Source: Streptomyces sp. NBC_01268 (lineage in GTDB: Bacteria; Actinomycetota; Actinomycetes; Streptomycetales; Streptomycetaceae). Taken from it: DNA of 64,000 nucleotides. The position numbers and the translations under genes were made by a program. Positions within the stretch are counted from its first letter, which is position 1, and every line of letters starts with the position of its first letter. The notes below the pieces were generated by a model that saw only the letters and a program-made list of their open reading frames with translations, ran no database searches and was not told the DNA's origin. This document shows, piece by piece, positions 53,081 through 63,937 of this stretch. The stretch lies in the NCBI RefSeq assembly GCF_036240795.1, contig NZ_CP108454.1, positions 8,306,001 through 8,370,000 on the forward strand, given 5' to 3'.

Positions 53081-53707
53081 TCACGAAGAGATGTCGTGCG
53101 GAGTCCGGGTGGAGGACTTGAGACGCGTGTCGTTCTCGTGGAAGGACAGGCGGTCCACGACGGCGACGACGCCGTCGACGCTCTGTGCGAGTCCGACGAG
53201 CATCAGGGCCTGACTCCGCCGCCGGACGCGGCCCCCCAGCGTCACCACGCCGTCCAGGACGCGCACGTCCACCACGTCTGCGGGAAGGTCCATGGCATCC
53301 TTGAGGACGTCCTCATGGATGCGGCGCCGTATCTCCGCGTCCGGGCGGAGGTAGACACAGAGAAGATCGCGGCGGGTCACGATGCCGACCAGTCGTTCCT
53401 CCTCGTCGACCACGGGCAGGCGCTCGACTCCGCGGCGCACCATCAGCCGTGCCGCGTCCGCCACCGTCTCCTCGGCGTGGATCGTGACGGCCGGGGTGTT
53501 CATGAGCTCCCGCGCGGTCAGTTCGTCGCGGGCCAGGAGATCGCTCTCGGAGACGACTCCGACGACATGGTCATCCTCGTCCACGACGGGAACCCCGCTG
53601 ATGTCGTGTTCGGCGAGCATCTTCGCCACGTCCCTGAACGACGCCGCAGGGACGGCGGAGACCACCTCGTCGGTCATCAGGCCCCCGACCTTCATGTGCT
53701 TCATCAC
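53081..53707 (-). CDS. CBS-CBS-BON protein
   Basis: A 208-residue paralogue. CBS motifs LMTDEVVSAVPAASFRDVAK and LMNTPAVTIHAEETVADAAR are followed by a BON domain (VLDGVVTLGGRVRRRS). Starts at 53707, 53704 and 53695 are all in frame; the first is closest to CAGGAGGCGCG. It is the first gene of the operon with the Acg-type nitroreductase. The divergent intergenic region carries two pairs of boxes. Confidence 0.88.
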   Translation of the reverse strand: MMKHMKVGGLMTDEVVSAVPAASFRDVAKMLAEHDISGVPVVDEDDHVVGVVSESDLLARDELTARELMNTPAVTIHAEETVADAARLMVRRGVERLPVVDEEERLVGIVTRRDLLCVYLRPDAEIRRRIHEDVLKDAMDLPADVVDVRVLDGVVTLGGRVRRRSQALMLVGLAQSVDGVVAVVDRLSFHENDTRLKSSTRTPHDISS

Positions 53708-53783
53708 CGCGCCTCCTGTTCGAGGGTCCGGCCGGTGTGCTGTCCCGTGACACCACCCTCCACCGCACGCTCGGGGGCGGCGA

Positions 53784-53818
53784 GGGCCGAATGGTCCACC
53801 CTCAGGCCCGAACGGCTC
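53784..53818. promoter_or_regulatory. paired DosR/OsdR-like boxes, CBS-nitroreductase side
   Basis: GGGCCGAATGGTCC (53784-53797) and GGCCCGAACGGCTC (53805-53818), each 11 of 12 fixed bases, 21 bp apart, 75-110 bp upstream of the CBS-BON start. Confidence 0.55.
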
Positions 53819-53853
53819 GCCGTTTCCGGCCCGAGCCCAGCCCCGCCCGTGTA

Positions 53854-53887
53854 GGACCTTTGGTCCCGTCGTTGGCCCCAGCGGCCC
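53854..53887. promoter_or_regulatory. paired DosR/OsdR-like boxes, USP side
   Basis: GGACCTTTGGTCC (53854-53866), nearly the same 13-mer as 8665-8677, and GGCCCCAGCGGCCC (53874-53887, 11 of 12) lie about 20 bp centre to centre, 64-97 bp before the USP ATG. Confidence 0.55.
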
Positions 53888-53950
53888 TCCGACCGCTCGG
53901 GGCCGGCTGCCAGGGTGGAAGGAGCACCCCGGAGCGCGTGAGGAGGAGCC

Positions 53951-54853
53951 ATGGACGGAACGCCAGCCCGCCCCGCCCCCAGCCGGGTCGTCGTCGGCGT
54001 CGACGGATCACCGTCCGCACGCACGGCGGTGAGGTGGGCGGCAGCGGAGGCGGCCCTGCGGGGCAGCACTCTCTTCCTCGTCCATGGAGCCGACACGGAC
54101 ACACAGGCCCCGTTCCTGTCCCATGCGGAGATCGTCAGGAGTCGGCAGGAGGGAAGGGACCTGCTCGACCGGACCGCCGAGGCGATCACGGCGCGCCACC
54201 CCGAGCTGACGGTCGTCACGGAACTCACTGATGGCGGGGCCGCCGATGGGCTGCGCGGCGCCGCCGCCCTGACCGGCACGATCGTCGTCGGGCACCGGGG
54301 CCTCGGCGGGTTCCCCTCGTTGTTGCTCGGATCCGTCGGCCTTCAGGTCGCGGCCGGCGCCACCACGCCCGTGGTCGTGGTGCGCGGTGCCGCGGAGCCC
54401 GTCGAGGCCGGAGTGGTTCTCGCGGCGGTGCGCGACGAGGCCGACGTGGGATGTGCCCGCGTGGGGGCACGCGAAGCCCTGCTGCGCGAGGTGCCCCTGA
54501 GGCTCCTGCACATCCGGAGTGCCGGGCTGTCCGCCCGCTCACGGGCCGCGCTGCCCCACGGTGACGACAAGATCGCCCGCGATCACGTACGCGTGCTGTC
54601 CTCGCTCTCGGAACGGGTCCGGGAGGAGTTCCCGGGACTCACCGTGCACGCCGACGGACAGAAGGGCCGCAGCGTGCCCCGGTCCCTCGTGGACGCGTCG
54701 CACCACGCAGACCTTATGGTCGTCGGTGGCCGGCGTTCGCCCGGATACCTCGGACCCACCCTCGGCCGGACCACGCTCAGCCTGCTCCAGCACGCCCACT
54801 GCCCTGTGGAGCTCGTCCCCCGGCAAGGGCCCGGACACGGGAGCACGTCATGA
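53951..54853 (+). CDS. tandem universal stress protein
   Basis: A 300-residue, two-domain USP. Domain 1 starts VVVGVDGSPSARTAVRWAAA and has VVGHRGLGGFPSLLLGSVGL; domain 2 has VVGGRRSPGYLGPTLGRTTL. ATG 53951 is preceded by GAGGAGGAGCC. It is the closest paralogue of 32586-33491 and the first gene of a run leading through a USP and a P-type ATPase towards the sensor kinase. This parallels Rv3134c (USP) upstream of dosR-dosS. Confidence 0.9.
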   Translation: MDGTPARPAPSRVVVGVDGSPSARTAVRWAAAEAALRGSTLFLVHGADTDTQAPFLSHAEIVRSRQEGRDLLDRTAEAITARHPELTVVTELTDGGAADGLRGAAALTGTIVVGHRGLGGFPSLLLGSVGLQVAAGATTPVVVVRGAAEPVEAGVVLAAVRDEADVGCARVGAREALLREVPLRLLHIRSAGLSARSRAALPHGDDKIARDHVRVLSSLSERVREEFPGLTVHADGQKGRSVPRSLVDASHHADLMVVGGRRSPGYLGPTLGRTTLSLLQHAHCPVELVPRQGPGHGSTS

Positions 54854-55710
54854 CCAGCACCACGGAGCGCCGTGACATCGTCGTCGGCATCGACCCGGTG
54901 AAGAACGGGCACATGGCCCTCGCCTGGGCCGCGGACGAGGCTCACCTGCGAGGCGTGGGACTGCGCCTGGTGGTCGCGGTACCCCCGCAGCACGACACCC
55001 AACACGTCGACGACACCCCTCGTCACCTGGCACAGCGGCAGGCCGGTACGGAGGCTCTGCGTACGGCACTCGCCTGGGCGCACGCCCGGCAGCCTGACAT
55101 CGAAGCCACCTCCTCCCTTCTCGACGGGTTTCCGGCGGCATCCCTGGCCGCTCGGTCGAGCCAGGCCGGCCTGATCGTGCTCGGATCACGGCACCTCAGC
55201 CGCCCCGCGGAGTTCCTGAGCGCCGGCTCCCTGGTCGTACCGGTCACCGCGAAGGCGCACTGCCCGGTCGTCGTCGTGGGCGACGCGGAGCACGTCACGC
55301 AGGAGACGCCCTACCTCGTGGTCGGCGTCGACGGCAGCGAGTCCTCACGGGCCGCCCTGGCCTGGGCCTTCGAGGAGGCGGACCTCCGGCGCTGCGCACT
55401 GCGGGCCGTCGCCGTCTGGCAGCCCCCCGTCTTCACCCTGCACGGCGGCGACACGCTGTTCTCCGCCGAACGCCGCCTGCTCTCGGAGACCACCGCCGGC
55501 TGGGCGGAGAGACACCCCGACGTCCGGCTCACACACGAGGTGCGCATCGGTTCGCCCGTCGAGACGCTCGCGGACGCCGCCGAACACGCACTGGCCGTCG
55601 TCGTCGGCCGCCGGGGCCGGGGCGGGTACTCCGGGATGCGCGTCGGCTCCGTCGTCCACGGGCTGCTCCACCGCGCCCACTGCCCGGTGATCACCGTCCC
55701 CGTGGTGTGA
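54850..55710 (+). CDS. tandem universal stress protein
   Basis: A 286-residue, two-domain USP. Domain 1 (VVGIDPVKNGHMALAWAADE) has the altered loop VLGSRHLSRPAEFLSAGSLV; domain 2 keeps VVGRRGRGGYSGMRVGSVVH. Only the second nucleotide site looks canonical. It overlaps the preceding USP by 4 nt and lies 7 nt before the P-type ATPase. It is the intact counterpart of the pseudogene at 33488-34190. Confidence 0.9.
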   Translation: MTSTTERRDIVVGIDPVKNGHMALAWAADEAHLRGVGLRLVVAVPPQHDTQHVDDTPRHLAQRQAGTEALRTALAWAHARQPDIEATSSLLDGFPAASLAARSSQAGLIVLGSRHLSRPAEFLSAGSLVVPVTAKAHCPVVVVGDAEHVTQETPYLVVGVDGSESSRAALAWAFEEADLRRCALRAVAVWQPPVFTLHGGDTLFSAERRLLSETTAGWAERHPDVRLTHEVRIGSPVETLADAAEHALAVVVGRRGRGGYSGMRVGSVVHGLLHRAHCPVITVPVV

Positions 55711-55717
55711 GCGGGCC

Positions 55718-58339
55718 ATGACCGCGTCGGCAGCGGACCGGGCACTCGCCTCGGTTCGGGACACCCTGGGGCTCACCGAGGCGGAGGCCGCCCGTCGGCT
55801 GGCCGACACCGGCCCCAACGAGGTCACCGCGAGAAGGCCCGTACGGCTCCACAGCAGGGTCCTGGCCCAACTGACCGACCCACTGATCATGGTGCTGGTC
55901 GGGGCCGTCGTACTGACCCTCGCGATCGGTGACCATCCCGACGCGATCGTCATCGGACTGGTCGTCCTCGTGAACACGATCGTCGGTGTGGCGCAGGAGA
56001 TCCGGGCGGACGACGCCGTCGCCGCGCTCTCGGCCCTCACCGCCCCGCACGCGCGCGTGCGGCGAGACGGCATTGTCCGCGACCTCCCGGCAGCAGCGAT
56101 CGTCCCGGGTGACGTCCTCCTGGTCGGTGAGGGCGACATCGTCGCCGCCGACGCCGCACTCGCAGAGGCCTCCGCCCTCCTGCTGGACGAGTCCATGCTC
56201 ACGGGGGAGTCCGTGTCCGTGGACAAGGACCCCGGTGCGACGCTGAGCGGGGGCACGGTCGTCGTCCGCGGCCGAGGCGTGGCCGTAGTCGAGGCGACCG
56301 GGGCATCGAGCGCGCTCGGCCGCATCGCGGCTCTTCTCGACGAACGCCGCGAGCCGACTCCGCTGCAGCGGCGACTCGCCGCCCTCGGGCGCGTCCTCGC
56401 GGCCGTGACGCTCGCCCTGTGCGTCCTGGTCTTCGCCCTCGGCCTGGTGAGGGGGCTCCCGCTGGGCACGATGGCCGTCACCGCCATCAGCCTGGCCGTG
56501 GCGGCGGTCCCCGAATCCCTTCCCGCCGTCGTCACCCTGGCCCTGGCGCTCGGAGCCCGGCGCATGGCCGCCCGGCACGCCCTGGTGCGGCGGCTGCCCG
56601 CGGTGGAGACACTCGGCTCGGTGTCCGTCCTCGCCACCGACAAGACCGGCACCCTGACCGAGGGCCGCATGGTCGTCCAGCACATCTGGTCACCGCGGGT
56701 GAGCGCCGAGCTCACGGGCGTGGGGTACGAACCCGAGGGTGAGGTCCTCGTCGCCGGGAGACCGGCGGAAGCGGACGAGCTCGAACCGCTGTCGGGGCTG
56801 CTGACCGTGTCCGCCCTGTGCAACGACGCCACGCTGCGCCCGACGGACGACCGGAGGCCCGACGGCCGCTGGACGGCTCTGGGCGACCCCATGGAGGCCG
56901 CCCTGCTGGCGGCCGCTGCCAAGACGGGCTGCCCGGAGCCGGCGGAACTGTCGGTGACCCGCCCCCGGATCGGAGAAGTGCCCTTCGACAGTCTCCGCAG
57001 ACGCATGACCACGCTCCACAAGACCGGCGGAGACGAGGTGCTCGTCTGCATGAAGGGCGCACCCGAAGCCGTCCTCGACCCGGCAGTCCTGCAAGATCCT
57101 CCCGACATGCTCGCGGCGGCCCATCAGGAGGCCGCGCGCCTGGCCGCCCATGGATACCGCGTGCTCGCAGTGGCCTCGGGCGTGCGGAACGACCTCCCGA
57201 GCCCGCTCACCGAGGCGGAGTCGGGGCTCGCGCTCCTCGGCCTCGTCGCGCTCAGCGACCCACCCAAACCGCACGCCGCGGCGACCCTCGCCTCCTGCCG
57301 GGCAGCCGGCATCACTCCCGTCCTCATCACCGGGGACCATCCGGCGACGGCCCGGGCGGTGGCGTCCCACGTCGCACTCCTGGGTGACGGCGCCGAGACG
57401 GAAGGCCACGTCGTCACCGGGGCGGACGTGGCCGCGGGGCGAGTCGCCGACCTCACCTCCGTGCGGGTCTTCGCCCGCACGGACCCCCAGCAGAAGCTCG
57501 ACATCGTGGAGGCGTGGCGTGCCGGGGGAGCGGTGACCGCGATGACCGGCGACGGAGTCAACGACGGTCCCGCCCTGCACCGGGCCGACATCGGCGTCGC
57601 CATGGGCGCACGCGGCACGGAGGTCGCCCGGCAGGCCGCCGACCTGGTCCTGACCGACGACGAGCTCTCGACGGTCGTGGCGGCCGTCGAGGAGGGAAGG
57701 CGTGTCTACGACAACATCCGCCGCTTCCTCGTCTACGGGATGGCCGGCGGCGCGGCAGAGATCCTCGTGATGCTCATCGGCCCGCTGCTCGGGATGCCGC
57801 TGCCCCTTCGCGCCGGCCAGATCCTGTGGATCAACCTGCTCACACATGGCCTCACGGGCGTCGCCATGGGCGCCGAACCCGCGTCCCCGGGAGCGATGCA
57901 CCGCCCCCCGCGCCCACCCGACCAGCACATCCTCGGCGGCGGAGCCTGGCAGAGGCTGCTCCTTCTCGCGGCCGTCGTCACGGCGGCCTCCCTCGGCGCA
58001 GGCCTCGCCGCCCAGGCACTGGACCTGGCCTGGCAGAGCGTGCTCTTCCTCGCCCTGCTCGCCGCGCAGCTCGGCGTCGCCCTGGGACTGCGCACCCGAC
58101 TCCTGACCAAGGAGAACCCGTTCCTCCCTCTGTCCGTCCTCGCCTCTGCCCTTCTGGCAGCGGCAGCGCTGTACGTGCCCTTCCTGAACTCGATCCTGGA
58201 AACCGAGCCGCTCGGCTGGGCGGGCGCCGGGATCGCTCTCGCGTGCGCGCCGGCCGGATTCGTCACGGCCCGTGTCGTACGGACCGCCTTCCATACAGCG
58301 AGCCCGACAGGAAGGCGTGGTTCCTCCGGACTACGGTGA
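55718..58339 (+). CDS. P-type cation-transporting ATPase (P2A-like)
   Basis: An 873-residue pump. [18 protein letters not shown] lies in the actuator domain, phosphorylation site [14 protein letters not shown] (Asp308) and hinge [20 protein letters not shown]. The fourth-helix motif AVPESLPAVVTLALALG has serine where PEGLPA is typical. Overall it is calcium-pump-like (P2A), as is CtpF (Rv1997) of the DosR regulon. It differs clearly from the P2C-like pump at 39346-42072. It is co-directional with the USP pair upstream and the kinase downstream. Confidence 0.88.
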   Translation: MTASAADRALASVRDTLGLTEAEAARRLADTGPNEVTARRPVRLHSRVLAQLTDPLIMVLVGAVVLTLAIGDHPDAIVIGLVVLVNTIVGVAQEIRADDAVAALSALTAPHARVRRDGIVRDLPAAAIVPGDVLLVGEGDIVAADAALAEASALLLDESMLTGESVSVDKDPGATLSGGTVVVRGRGVAVVEATGASSALGRIAALLDERREPTPLQRRLAALGRVLAAVTLALCVLVFALGLVRGLPLGTMAVTAISLAVAAVPESLPAVVTLALALGARRMAARHALVRRLPAVETLGSVSVLATDKTGTLTEGRMVVQHIWSPRVSAELTGVGYEPEGEVLVAGRPAEADELEPLSGLLTVSALCNDATLRPTDDRRPDGRWTALGDPMEAALLAAAAKTGCPEPAELSVTRPRIGEVPFDSLRRRMTTLHKTGGDEVLVCMKGAPEAVLDPAVLQDPPDMLAAAHQEAARLAAHGYRVLAVASGVRNDLPSPLTEAESGLALLGLVALSDPPKPHAAATLASCRAAGITPVLITGDHPATARAVASHVALLGDGAETEGHVVTGADVAAGRVADLTSVRVFARTDPQQKLDIVEAWRAGGAVTAMTGDGVNDGPALHRADIGVAMGARGTEVARQAADLVLTDDELSTVVAAVEEGRRVYDNIRRFLVYGMAGGAAEILVMLIGPLLGMPLPLRAGQILWINLLTHGLTGVAMGAEPASPGAMHRPPRPPDQHILGGGAWQRLLLLAAVVTAASLGAGLAAQALDLAWQSVLFLALLAAQLGVALGLRTRLLTKENPFLPLSVLASALLAAAALYVPFLNSILETEPLGWAGAGIALACAPAGFVTARVVRTAFHTASPTGRRGSSGLR

Positions 58340-60124
<1,785 letters not shown>

Positions 60125-60130
60125 GGGCCT

Positions 60131-60817
60131 CTACGTCCCCTCGCGGTCGTGCTCGTGGACCTGCGCGGCGATGACGGCCGCTTGTACGCGGCGTTCCACG
60201 CCGAGTTTGCCGAGCAGCCGGGAGATGTGGTTCTTGACGGTCTTCTCCGACAGATAGAGCCGCTTGGCGATCTGCCGGTTGGTGAGACCCTCGCCGATGA
60301 GTTCGAGCACCGACCGCTCCCTGTCGGACAGCGCCGCGAGCCGCTCGTCCTCCGGCGGCTTCGCCGCCTCGGGGTCGCGCAGCGAGTGCATCAGCCGCGC
60401 GGTGGTGGCCGGATCGAGCATCGACTGCCCGGTGGCCACGGTCCGTACCGCCGCAACCAGATCCGACCCCTTGATCTGCTTCAGGACGTACCCGGCCGCC
60501 CCAGCCATGATCGCGTCGAGGAGAGCGTCCTCGTCGTCGAACGACGTCAGCATCAGGCACGCCACGTCAGGCATCCGAGACCGCAGCTCCCGGCACACGG
60601 AGATGCCGTCTCCGTCGGGCAGCCGCACGTCGAGGACCGCCACGTCCGGGCGTAGGGCGGGGCCCCTGGCCAGTGCCTGCTCCGCACTCGCCGCCTCGCC
60701 CACCACTTCCATGTCGGGTTCGTCGTCGATCAGGTCTCGAAGGCCCCGGCGGACGACCTCGTGGTCGTCGACGAGGAAGACCCGCGTGGGTGTGGCGGCT
60801 GCCTGCAGATCGGACAT
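60131..60817 (-). CDS. NarL/FixJ response regulator, DosR/OsdR-like
   Basis: A 228-residue regulator. The receiver domain has acidic residues in [13 protein letters not shown], phosphoacceptor Asp63 in [13 protein letters not shown], and the lysine in [10 protein letters not shown]. The C-terminal LuxR-type HTH contains [20 protein letters not shown] and recognition helix [20 protein letters not shown], very close to DosR. ATG 60817 is chosen; the frame extends 13 codons upstream. It is the third gene of a minus-strand operon (CNB, CBS-BON, regulator), with a box upstream at 62053. Six bp separate it from the kinase stop. Confidence 0.92.
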   Translation of the reverse strand: MSDLQAAATPTRVFLVDDHEVVRRGLRDLIDDEPDMEVVGEAASAEQALARGPALRPDVAVLDVRLPDGDGISVCRELRSRMPDVACLMLTSFDDEDALLDAIMAGAAGYVLKQIKGSDLVAAVRTVATGQSMLDPATTARLMHSLRDPEAAKPPEDERLAALSDRERSVLELIGEGLTNRQIAKRLYLSEKTVKNHISRLLGKLGVERRVQAAVIAAQVHEHDREGT

Positions 60818-60868
60818 GGCGACCCCTGCGGTCGGTGGGTTCGTCTCCGCCCCCACAAGGATTGTCCG

Positions 60869-61507
60869 TCATACGGCGCCTTCGTGGGCACCGAGATCCA
60901 TCCGCACGTCGACGACGCCCTCCACCGCCCGGACGGCGCGGGCGAGCAGCGGAACCAGCGACCGTTCGGCGAGCGCACCGTGAAGGGTGGCCACACCCTC
61001 CACTACGGACACCTCAAGCCCTGCCGGGGCAGCCGACTCGCCGAGGACGGAGCGGCGGATCTCCGCCTCGATCTCGCCGTCCGTACGGAGGAACACCTTG
61101 AGCAGATCGCTTCGGCTGACGACCCCCTCCAGCATCCCGATCTCGTTCACCACCGGCAGCCGCTTCACCTTCCGGGTGGCCATGATGCGTGCCGCCTCGG
61201 CGAGCGTGGCGTCCGGGTGGACGGTGACGGCGGGACTCGACATGAGTTCCCCGGCCCGCAGGGCTCCTGCCTTGGCCGCCTCGGCGAGTTCGTCCGGACG
61301 GGGCTCGTCGAGCCGGAACTCCTCCTTCGGCAGGAGATCCGCCTCCGACACGACCCCGACGACACGGCCCTCTCCCTCCAGGACGGGGACGGCGCTCACC
61401 TTCCACTGGTCCATGAGGGCGACGATCTCCTTGTAGGGCGCGTCCCGACCGATCGCGACGGCGGTGTGGGTCATGACGTCGCTGACGATGTAGTGCGAGG
61501 CAGGCAT
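60869..61507 (-). CDS. CBS-CBS-BON protein
   Basis: A 212-residue paralogue. CBS motifs VMTHTAVAIGRDAPYKEIVA and LMSSPAVTVHPDATLAEAAR are followed by a BON domain (VVEGVATLHGALAERS). It lies between the cyclic-nucleotide-binding gene (27 nt upstream) and the response regulator (51 nt downstream), so nucleotide sensing is genetically linked to the two-component system. Confidence 0.88.
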   Translation of the reverse strand: MPASHYIVSDVMTHTAVAIGRDAPYKEIVALMDQWKVSAVPVLEGEGRVVGVVSEADLLPKEEFRLDEPRPDELAEAAKAGALRAGELMSSPAVTVHPDATLAEAARIMATRKVKRLPVVNEIGMLEGVVSRSDLLKVFLRTDGEIEAEIRRSVLGESAAPAGLEVSVVEGVATLHGALAERSLVPLLARAVRAVEGVVDVRMDLGAHEGAV

Positions 61508-61534
61508 GGCGTTCTCCGGGAGGTGGACGAGGGT

Positions 61535-61993
61535 CTACAGGCCGCTGCCGTGCGGGGCGTACAGATCGAGCAGTCGTACTCGGGCGGAGACCAGGCGACG
61601 AGCGAGGGTCTGGCCGACGAAATGCCCGAGGGCGGAGCCGAGGGCAGGATCGGAGTCCATCATCATGCGCACAGTCAGTGCATCGAACTCGAATGCCCGC
61701 ACACGCGTCATGGCCTCCGCACCGAAGTGCCAGCGATACGGAGCGAACAGCCAAGACCATCCGAGCAGCTCACCCGCGTTCACGGTGCCGATCACTGCCG
61801 GCTGTGTGCCAGGCACAGCGAAGTCCAAGGTGACCGTGCCCGTCCGGACGATCCAGAAGCGCTGGGCGGGATCGCCCTCCTCGAACAGCCGGGTGCCTTC
61901 AGGGAGGTCCACCGGGCGGGCGCACGCCATCAGCCGGTCGTGTTGGTCGGCGGACAGAGCTGTCGTGAGCCGAGGGGAAGGGAGGGAGCTCAT
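61535..61993 (-). CDS. cyclic-nucleotide-binding-domain protein, no HTH
   Basis: A 152-residue protein containing a single cNMP-binding beta-roll (about 20-125): LPEGTRLFEEGDPAQRFWIV, GTVTLDFAVPG and AGELLGWSWLFAPYRWHFGA. The phosphate-binding cassette (GE followed by R-A/S) is not well conserved, since WHFGAEA replaces it, so a ligand other than cAMP is possible. There is no DNA-binding domain, unlike Crp/Fnr. ATG 61993 follows GAGGAGGTCCCCG. It heads the operon containing the response regulator. Confidence 0.8.
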   Translation of the reverse strand: MSSLPSPRLTTALSADQHDRLMACARPVDLPEGTRLFEEGDPAQRFWIVRTGTVTLDFAVPGTQPAVIGTVNAGELLGWSWLFAPYRWHFGAEAMTRVRAFEFDALTVRMMMDSDPALGSALGHFVGQTLARRLVSARVRLLDLYAPHGSGL

Positions 61994-62052
61994 CGGGGAC
62001 CTCCTCGTCGGTGTCCGCCTCCAGTCTCTGCTCCGCATCACGGGGAGAGGGA

Positions 62053-62066
62053 GGGCCGGATGGCCC
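62053..62066. promoter_or_regulatory. DosR/OsdR-like box upstream of the regulator operon
   Basis: GGGCCGGATGGCCC matches 11 of 12 fixed bases, 60 bp before the first gene of the CNB-CBS-regulator operon. It suggests autoregulation. No clear second copy was seen. Confidence 0.45.
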
Positions 62067-62189
62067 CTCTTCGTACCTCTCGGTCGCCTCTCCTCCTATC
62101 GACCGGCCGTTTACGTCAACGGGTTTCCGCGGAGGGCGGTCCGGGGAATTCCTCAAGGACGCTCCAGGCGGCCGGGCCATCACCGAATC

Positions 62190-62980
62190 CACCGCGTCGT
62201 TCGCGTCGAGGCCCCCGGCGAGGGCACCCAGTGCGAGGTCGCGGTCGGTGGCGATGCCGCGCCACTGCTTGAGACGGTTGAAGCAGCGTTCCACGACGTT
62301 GCGTCGCTTGTAGAGCTCGCGGTCGAAGGCCGGCGGGCGGCCTCCGCGGCTGGCCCGCCGGGCCCGGTTGCGGTCCTGGTCGGCCCGCTCGGGAATCATG
62401 TGCGGGATGCCGCGGCGGCGGAGCCGGGTGCGGATCGCTGTCGAGCTGTAGCCGTTGTCGACCAGGACGTGATCGGGCCGGGTGCGAGGCCGTCCCGGTC
62501 CGATCCGAGGCACCCGGATCGCTTCCATCACCGCGGTGAACCGGGTGCAGTCGTTGGTGTTGCCGCCCGTCACGACGAAGGCGAGCGGACGGCCCTGACC
62601 GTCGCAGGTCAGGTGAATCGTGCTGGTCAGCCCGCCTCTGAACCGGCCCAGGGCCGAGTCGCGGAGCCCCGTCTTCGGGCCCCGGCCGCGTGCTGGTGGG
62701 CGCGGACGAGCGTGGAGTCCACCGACACCAGCCAGTCGATGTCGCCCACCGCGTCCGCCTTCGCCTGGGCGGCCCGCAGCATCCCGTCGAACGTTCCGTC
62801 CGCCGCCCACCCGCGGAAACGCGTGTGGAGCGTGGCCCACGGACCGTAACGCCCGGGCACCTCCCGCCAGGCCGGCCCGGTCCGGAACTCCCACACGATC
62901 CCGTTCAGGACCCTGCGGTCGTCCAGCCGCTTCCGCCCCCGCAACGACACGGGCAGCAACGGCCGGACGACCTGGAGGCG
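62190..62980 (-). pseudogene. IS5-family transposase, frameshifted and truncated
   Basis: The N-terminal part (VVRPLLPVSLRGRKRLDDRR, then GPAWREVPGRYGPWATLHTR and [17 protein letters not shown]) lies in one frame. Near 62690 the match continues one base back in another frame: GLRDSALGRFRGGLTSTIHL, HVLVDNGYSS and NVVERCFNRLKQWRGIATDR. The first residues of a normal transposase and its C-terminal tail are missing, and no inverted repeats could be found. There is no convincing slippery run at the shift. It is of a different subgroup from the intact IS at 7291-8624. Confidence 0.75.
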
Positions 62981-63018
62981 CGAAGGGACGGCGCGTCGCC
63001 GTCGCCCTGTGGCGGCCC

Positions 63019-63639
63019 TCAGTACAGGCGGTTGACCACGTTCTTCACCGTGGTGTTCTTGAAGTGGTCGACTGGCGGGGCGCTCCAGTTGCTCTGCCAC
63101 TCGATGAGCGTGACCGTGTCGCCGTCCCGGCCTACGCCGAACAGGTAGTTGTGGTAGATGCGGCTGTCCCAGAGCGCCTCTTCGCGCATGCCGAGGATGG
63201 CGGCACCCTCCTCCACGTTCACGGTTCCGTAGTCGTACGCGGTGACGATGTTGTTGGGGCCTTCGTAGCTGCGCGGGCAGTCGGCGTACGCCTGGCGGGC
63301 GCGGGCCGCGAACGTGATCGCCTCGGCCTCCGTCTCGAAGACGACGGTGTTCTGCACACCGGCCGCAGTCTCGGACGTGGCCACTTCACGACTCCACACG
63401 TTCACCTCGGGTGCCTGGCCCTCAGGCCAGAACCCGAAGCAGGCCGTCAGGTTGTTCCAGCCACGCGCGGCCGGTGCCCCGTACCAGGTCGTTCCGTCCT
63501 TCGGCATGTCGGACAGGTAGACCATGCCCGGCCGCGGTCGCCACTCCACGGCTGCCGCTTCGGTCCCCGACGCCATCGTCAACAGCGCGGTGGTGACAGC
63601 TGCCGTGAGCAGGCCGTGCAAACGCGTACGCAACGCCAT
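63019..63639 (-). CDS. secreted protein of unknown function
   Basis: A 207-residue protein. An N-terminal signal peptide (basic start, hydrophobic HGLLTAAVTTALLTMASG, alanine-rich cleavage region near 28-31) leads into a small mature domain with only two cysteines (ACFGFWPEG and YADCPRSYEG), which may form one disulfide. Tryptophan- and tyrosine-rich segments recall PknH-like extracellular sensor domains, but this is weak. ATG 63639 follows GGGGGAACTC. The 298 bp to the next gene hold no credible CDS or box. Confidence 0.75.
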   Translation of the reverse strand: MALRTRLHGLLTAAVTTALLTMASGTEAAAVEWRPRPGMVYLSDMPKDGTTWYGAPAARGWNNLTACFGFWPEGQAPEVNVWSREVATSETAAGVQNTVVFETEAEAITFAARARQAYADCPRSYEGPNNIVTAYDYGTVNVEEGAAILGMREEALWDSRIYHNYLFGVGRDGDTVTLIEWQSNWSAPPVDHFKNTTVKNVVNRLY

Positions 63640-63937
63640 GAGTTCCCCCGGTGGATGGTGCTCTTCCGGCCCGCCCCCCCACACTCTCCGGCTGGGCCGC
63701 GTATGCAGCCTGACACCCGCTCTGTCCTGCGGTGTGCCGCTGGGGGTGGAATGGCCGGCTCTCCCCGCATCCGCGGCCGGAATGCCACAGGGGCGTCGCC
63801 GCACAACCCGAGGGGCGACAACCCGATGCGCGCGGGTGCTCGGGATCGTTGTCCGTCTGCCGGGAACACCGACGCGTGCCGTCGACTTCGTGTTCCCCGC
63901 TCTTGCCCGGTGAGTGGGCCCTTACGGAAGGCGGAGA

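Noticed and set aside
62680..62700. Programmed -1 frameshift in the second IS5-type transposase
   Set aside because: No slippery heptamer is visible at the junction and both ends of the gene are missing, so ordinary decay is the simpler reading.
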